A stretch of DNA of 64,000 nt from Sipunculus nudus (Eukaryota > Annelida > Sipuncula > Golfingiida > Sipunculidae). The notes under the pieces are model-generated. The model saw only the letters and a list, made by a program, of their open reading frames with translations, was not told where the DNA came from and did not search any database. Positions 58,901-64,000 of this stretch are shown here, one piece after another. Made by a program: the position numbers and the translations under genes. The stretch spans positions 71,780,926-71,844,925 of the forward strand of contig CM049309.1 of NCBI GenBank assembly GCA_026874595.1. Direction: 5' to 3'. The number at the start of each line of letters is the position of its first letter. Within the stretch, counting starts at the first letter, position 1.

Positions 58901-59300
58901 TATTTTAGTTCAGAAGTCAACCAATTTTTAAATTTTTTTTTCAGTTTTAATATACAATAAATCTACATGTATTTAAAATGTTTTTACATTTACTTTGGTT
59001 ACATTATTTTGTATATTTAAAGCTCCGCGTACATTTTTATTTCTTCTTCGCCCATCATCATGCACTGCAAGGATTGAAAATAATTATATATGTGCATGCA
59101 TATGTGTTTGTGCATCTTTTAAATAAAATCACCCATACATGTTTGCACAAAAATTCTTAAATTAAAAAAAAATCAGACAAAATGTGCTCTTTGTATTGAA
59201 TATCATATATTTATATATATATATGATATTTTGCGTTTCCAAAATATACATAGTTTAACAAGTATATAACGGATATTTAATTATTTTAATCTCTCATATG
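56000..59300. other. AT-rich region with short AT tracts, no gene seen
   Basis: Many short (TA)n runs near 57.40-57.96 kb and a copy of the GGAGG/CCCCC-type repeat at 58207-58320 (ATGGAGGTACAGCCCCCAT ... CTGCAGAGTTTTGTATCCTG). No coding similarity. Confidence 0.45.
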
Positions 59301-59314
59301 TCTATATACATAGA

Positions 59315-59340
59315 TGTATATAAATATATATATATATATG

Positions 59341-59386
<46 letters not shown>

Positions 59387-59395
59387 AATATATAA
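59315..59395. repeat. (AT)n microsatellite
   Basis: Interrupted AT repeats, longest pure stretch about 32 bp. Confidence 0.9.
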
Positions 59396-60843
59396 AATTA
59401 TTATCATTAACGCGAGTCTACTTCAAAATTTTTTCCCCCTAAAAATATACTGATTTTGTGTAATAAAGGAATTTGTCGTTTATTGAAGGAAATTAATTTT
59501 TTAATCAATGTTGATCTTTTAATTTCATTTAAAAAACTTCATTTAATAAAAAATATATGCTGTTATATTTTTTACTTAAGATAAATTTATTATAAATACA
59601 AAAAAAAAAAATATTGCCCCAGTAAACATTCTCTATCTGTTATATATTTACATTTCAAGGGAATCCTTCAAACATATAAAACATTCGGGCTAACCCACTA
59701 CAATTTTTCTGTCTGGTATTTTTTTTTTTTTAATTCGGGTCTTTGTTAGAAAGTTCAATCAAGATGCAATAAACCTCTCCTGCCGAGAACTCGAGTTCTG
59801 TTGTTTCAGAACTGCACCAACTTGCCAAGGAATAAATAATAGGTCACTGTATCTTGCCAAAATAGCCCTAATCCCACTTATGTCGCTGATGTCTTAACAG
59901 CTCCGCTAATGTGTATTCCTTCTCATGTAAATTCTCGCCGATCTGCAATATCAGCTGTTATCGCTAAGTGGGAAATAGAACAGCGGAACTTCAGTCTGAG
60001 CAGACGATGTCGGTCTGTGTGGCGGGAACGCTGCCAAGATAATGGGGGCTGATCAGTGAACATTGTTACCGATATTCTATTACATTAGAAAGGCTGCCAA
60101 CTGTTTCATTTGCTGTCGTTAGAGGATATCAACAACATTATCAATTTTGCGCGCGGGTCAATAATGTTATTCATGCGGTTTTCAAGCAGAAACGAATAAT
60201 TGCCTTATATATAGCGAGTAATTTCCCCCTATCATAATATAAGCCTATATTATAGTATATATATTCCATATATTATATATATTAATATACTTTATCATTT
60301 TAATAGATTAATTCATTTCCAATTGTATTATATATAGCTTCTAACTTATAAATATTATTTATAGCCTTTAAACATACTTTTTTATCATAGCAACATATCA
60401 TATGCATATACCGTTACGTAATGTAAGGGCTTTCTATAAATATGAGGTCATAATATATGAAAAATATGTAAATTACAAACATACGCTAGAAAAAAAATAA
60501 ACAGATGTAAGATGATTAATATGAATATATATTATATTTACGTTTTCCATGTATTCAAAATTAAACACAAGAATTTAATAGAGGAATAAAAATGGAGAGT
60601 GCATGCGGGATGCTGGACAAAAATATTTGGAGGGTCATATATGGAATTTGTATAGAGCGTCCAGAAAGTAGAGGATGTGTCTAATATTTAACGGTTTTGT
60701 AAAATCGAATCTTTTTTTAAAAGTAATTTACGTCATTATTGTATATCAGTATGTGATTACACAGAAATATTATCAGATAATTGTGAAAGTGAAATACAAG
60801 GGTCAGCTGTGAGTTGAGCTGGTTTGCTTGAAATAGTGGGTAA

Positions 60844-61101
60844 AGCTGTGTTTCCGTTCATGCGCGCTTTTGTAACTGCGTGGAGTGTTTTCACGTGACC
60901 GTATGCGTATATGTGCCACGGGAGTGATTTTCATGAACGCATGTAGGTTCTGCGTGAACTGAAGGATTCGGGGTAAAAGTGATGTCTATTCGCAATCTTT
61001 TTTGTGGAAGACCAGCTAGATCCGCTGTACAAATATATTATATACGTCTGCCATTTCACGCATATATACGCATATATATACGCGCACATGGAAACACAGC
61101 T
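60844..61101. mobile_element. 258-bp MITE, PIF/Harbinger-like
   Basis: Perfect 12-bp inverted ends AGCTGTGTTTCC / GGAAACACAGCT, followed on both sides by imperfect TGCGCG, and flanked by TAA at 60841-60843 and 61102-61104. The 3-bp TWA duplication is characteristic of PIF/Harbinger elements. It is non-autonomous; the short ORFs across it (60931-61198) are not genes. Confidence 0.7.
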
Positions 61102-61421
61102 TAATGGTTTCAAAAGCCAGGTTTTGTTCAATACCCCCAAAAATTCGCGCGGTCGATCGTCCATCTCGACCCCCAAAAAACGAGCGTCAAGAAAATAATT
61201 CGAGCGTCACAGACGCTTATAACCTCGCGTTTCTGAAAGCCCTGTAATCATAATAAAACTGAGTGAAAAGGACACCGCAACCCACAACATCACCCTATCT
61301 AACCAACACATCCTTCTGAATGTATATCCCTGAATTAAGCCCCCCTTGCCCGTTGGAATGGAGGATTACAGGGGTGATAGGTCATAGGTCCCCCATGCAG
61401 AGTGAAAACACATGTACATCG

Positions 61422-61445
61422 CCCCCCCCCCCCCCCCCCCCCCCC
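61422..61445. repeat. C24 homopolymer
   Basis: The longest poly-C tract in the window. It lies in front of a copy (about 61495-61575) of the repeat shared with 31.35 and 42.55 kb. Confidence 0.95.
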
Positions 61446-61863
61446 ATTCTACCCCATATTTTCTGATTGTCAAATAATAACCTCTGGACATAATATAAGT
61501 CATCGGTGACAGATTGGCACCTGATTTTTATTTTGACCTTGACCTAATTGTGAAGGTCATACACACCATCATCGTTCAGTTTGGGGCGTCATCTGGCTTC
61601 GAGGCGTCTATAGTTGCTCGGTGTTTTGGGAGACAACAGAGTATATTGTAAAGAATTAAGTACACCTTTTTGACAATTATTAAAATTCGACCTCGAAATC
61701 TTAAAAGAAATAATACATAATAATGATAATAAATAATAAATTTGTTTGCATATAGACCTTTATAAACTCTTCCTACTTGTATCACTAAGGAGTGAAAGTG
61801 TATATGTGATGATGTAATATTTTTTTCCACTGAGTCTGTTTACATTGCGGTAAATCTTTCATG

Positions 61864-61973
<110 letters not shown>

Positions 61974-62639
61974 CGGTGTTTCTTTCATGTTCAGCCTGCT
62001 TACGTATTTTATGGAAGTTCTTCTATTTATACTGGATATGTTCTCGAGCATCCATCCATGTATGTAGGGTTGGCTGCAGGGCTGGACTCATTGCGTGGGC
62101 TGGGCTATAAAATTCACGGATACAGTTATTGCTGCCGACAGCTTTACAGTTTATAACCATATTAGATAACCAATACCTGCATGAATCGGTGATCTTTTGC
62201 CTGTGGTTGCTCTATGGATAACTTTTAATTTTTTAGAAACTTACTTCTTTATCATGAATGCTTTGGTATGAAAAATACATGTGTATATTGTCTGTTTAAA
62301 TCTAAATATATAAATATAACGCACCCTTCCACTGCGAATGACGCTTTAATGTCAGTCATTGTAACGTCTCCATTTTTCAATCCTGATATATCCATATGTC
62401 TATTTTTTAATGTAAATTTTATACTGTCTATTAAAATATCTGTCTTTCAAATGATTTGGGTGTTGTCATGAAAATGAATATATGTATATAAATTAATGGT
62501 GTGTCGATTAATCCATATTACATCGATGATTGATCATTTTCTTTCATGATCGATCAAATTGATTGCATCTCTGTATAATCGGTCCCACACGATTATGTAT
62601 GAACAACATGCAAACAATCGGTATTATCTATATATCACT

Positions 62640-62940
62640 CTAAAGATAGGTTGGTTAAATATTTGACCACTTTGATTGGTTGAGATGATATATATATATA
62701 TTGGTAGGTTAAACCAAAGCTTTGTATGGTTAGTTTAGCGAACTAGGTTGCCCTGCACTAACCAAACCAATTATTCATTTTGACCAGTTTTATTGACTGA
62801 CTGATTGGTTGCATATGTTCAACCAATTTAATTGGTTGAGTAAATATTCATAGAATTTATACGAACATATTGAAAATGTCTACCAATAAATTGGTCAAGC
62901 ACTAACCAAACCGACTGGTCAGTTTATCACTAAACAAAGA
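62640..62940. repeat. Degenerate ATTGGTT/AACCAAT-rich sequence
   Basis: A dozen or so AACCAA or TTGGTT motifs in 300 bp, including the palindrome CAACCAATT-T-AATTGGTTG near 62820. Similar motifs resume at 63940-64000 (AACTCAACCAATTGTACCAA). Confidence 0.6.
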
Positions 62941-63035
62941 AGAATTCCTGATGAGAAGCAAGCAGGCAAAATGCCCGACTTGTATGAGCTGTCATAGGTT
63001 CGATTCCATGATCATTCGGGACTTGTGTTGCCCAC

Positions 63036-63788
63036 AGTGGCGGCACCGGGAGGGGGGGGGGGGGGAGCGCTCAAATGGAGGACAAAAAAAGTTGGGGGGT
63101 CGTGCGGGGGGGGGGGGAGGGGATTTTGCGCGTAGCGAAGCGAGAGCTTTAGCGGCTGCATGGGGTCCAGTAGCCCACCTTATGGCGATCCCCCATCCCC
63201 CGCCCGGTAGCTCTGAGATTTTAGCATATCTCTGAGTGGAAAATTAAGTCTCGGATAGGTATATTTTGGTTCATAATGAATCATCCAATGCAAAAATTCA
63301 AAATGATTTTAATGTATAAGGCTATTTCTCCAAGTTGACAACGGGAAAAGTTGAGGGGAGACACTATACTTAAAAGCTAATTATTAGCAATCTTTTGTCA
63401 CTTTTACATATTTCTTAAAACAGAAAGGTGAATATCATATGTAAATTAACAGGGAATAGATATAAACATGTAACTTTTACACTTTATATAGAGGGTAATT
63501 TTGGTAAAATCAGGTAATACTTAATGTATAAAGGGATTTGTTCAAAACTATGCAGCGTGAACAACTCAGCCTTTATGTAATGATTATATATTTCTCTTAA
63601 CACATAAGAAAAAAAACATGCAGCAAACAATCAGCAATGCCAATGTATGCCATTAACTAACCAAACAAAACTATATAGCTACCCCCGTCAGGCTACGTTA
63701 CTACAGGAGTTGAGTAGTGGGGGGGGGGGGGGGGAAGGTTCTGACTAAGGCAATTGCCCCCCCCCCGCCTCCCTTGGTGCCGCCAATG
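63036..63788. repeat. Inverted pair of GGCGGCACC-type repeat ends
   Basis: GTGGCGGCACCGGGAGG followed by G14 on the left, and on the right the inverse TTGGCGGCACCAAGGGAGG followed by poly-G on the minus strand, about 750 bp apart. They could be the termini of one DNA element or two separate copies. No clear target duplication. The GC-rich ORFs in them (63155-63235 and 63693-63923) are artefacts of homopolymers. Confidence 0.5.
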
Positions 63789-64000
63789 CATTTGAAACGT
63801 GCACCCAAACAAACAGGATATCTGCATGAAGATATGGTTGTAACATCGCAAAAGAGTGAGTGAATGTAGCAGTGCAGTGCACACACAAACGAGTCCACTA
63901 ATGGACTTGGTTGACAGGACCAATTTCTTACCTTATTAACCAGTTTTTTTTTGGGTTAAACTCAACCAATTGTACCAATGTAATTTGGTTAAAGTTGACC

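Overview
This window is animal nuclear DNA: AT-rich, dense in microsatellites, dispersed repeats and small DNA transposons, with spliced exons and no prokaryotic gene organisation. The repeat style (GACCTTTGACC arrays, GGTGGCGCCACC arrays, CAGCTGAGCTAAAAA element ends, long poly-G/poly-C tracts) and a slightly diverged NFI protein suggest a lophotrochozoan, most likely a marine mollusc. The species is inference.

The only coding sequence I can identify is part of one gene on the minus strand, a Nuclear Factor I (NFI/CTF) transcription factor. Two consecutive exons, at 7799-7644 and 921-546, encode almost the whole DNA-binding domain. They are joined in phase across a 6.7 kb intron, and their lengths (156 + 376 nt) add up to exactly 532, the length of the single corresponding vertebrate exon. 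The gene runs off the left edge, so the activation domain is outside. The first coding exon is not identified. Phase-0 candidates lie at 17.05, 17.66 and 20.3 kb, or it may lie beyond 64 kb. Everything to the right of 7.8 kb is therefore the first intron(s) and/or the 5' flank of NFI.

Repeat layout: 2-4.3 kb holds an inverted pair of a ~0.45 kb repeat (one copy carrying a TTAA-flanked MITE) and a tRNA-derived SINE. A 33-bp minisatellite lies at 7.0-7.4 kb, just downstream of the NFI exon. A Helitron-like element with a strict 280-bp tandem array lies at 21.6-23.2 kb. A composite element at 23.65-27.24 kb is interrupted by a 2.03 kb inverted-repeat-bounded element carrying many copies of a 16-mer. 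A 48-bp minisatellite lies at 29.7-30.2 kb, a large array element at 39.1-41.3 kb, and further GGTGGCGCCACC-type arrays at 41.85-42.14 and 44.87-45.65 kb. From 49 kb on, recognisable transposons thin out and long (AT)n, (GA)n and (TATAA)n tracts dominate, with a PIF/Harbinger-like MITE at 60.84-61.10 kb.

Several non-repetitive blocks of near-balanced base composition stand out from the AT-rich background (about 17.0-17.35, 20.0-20.5, 30.4-30.75, 47.85-48.75, 50.3-50.8, 52.65-52.87, 54.6-54.9 and 59.75-60.2 kb). They are the best candidates for promoters, untranslated first exons or enhancers of the NFI locus. Nearly all other open reading frames are short, lack family similarity and lie in repeats or AT-rich DNA, so I do not call them genes.
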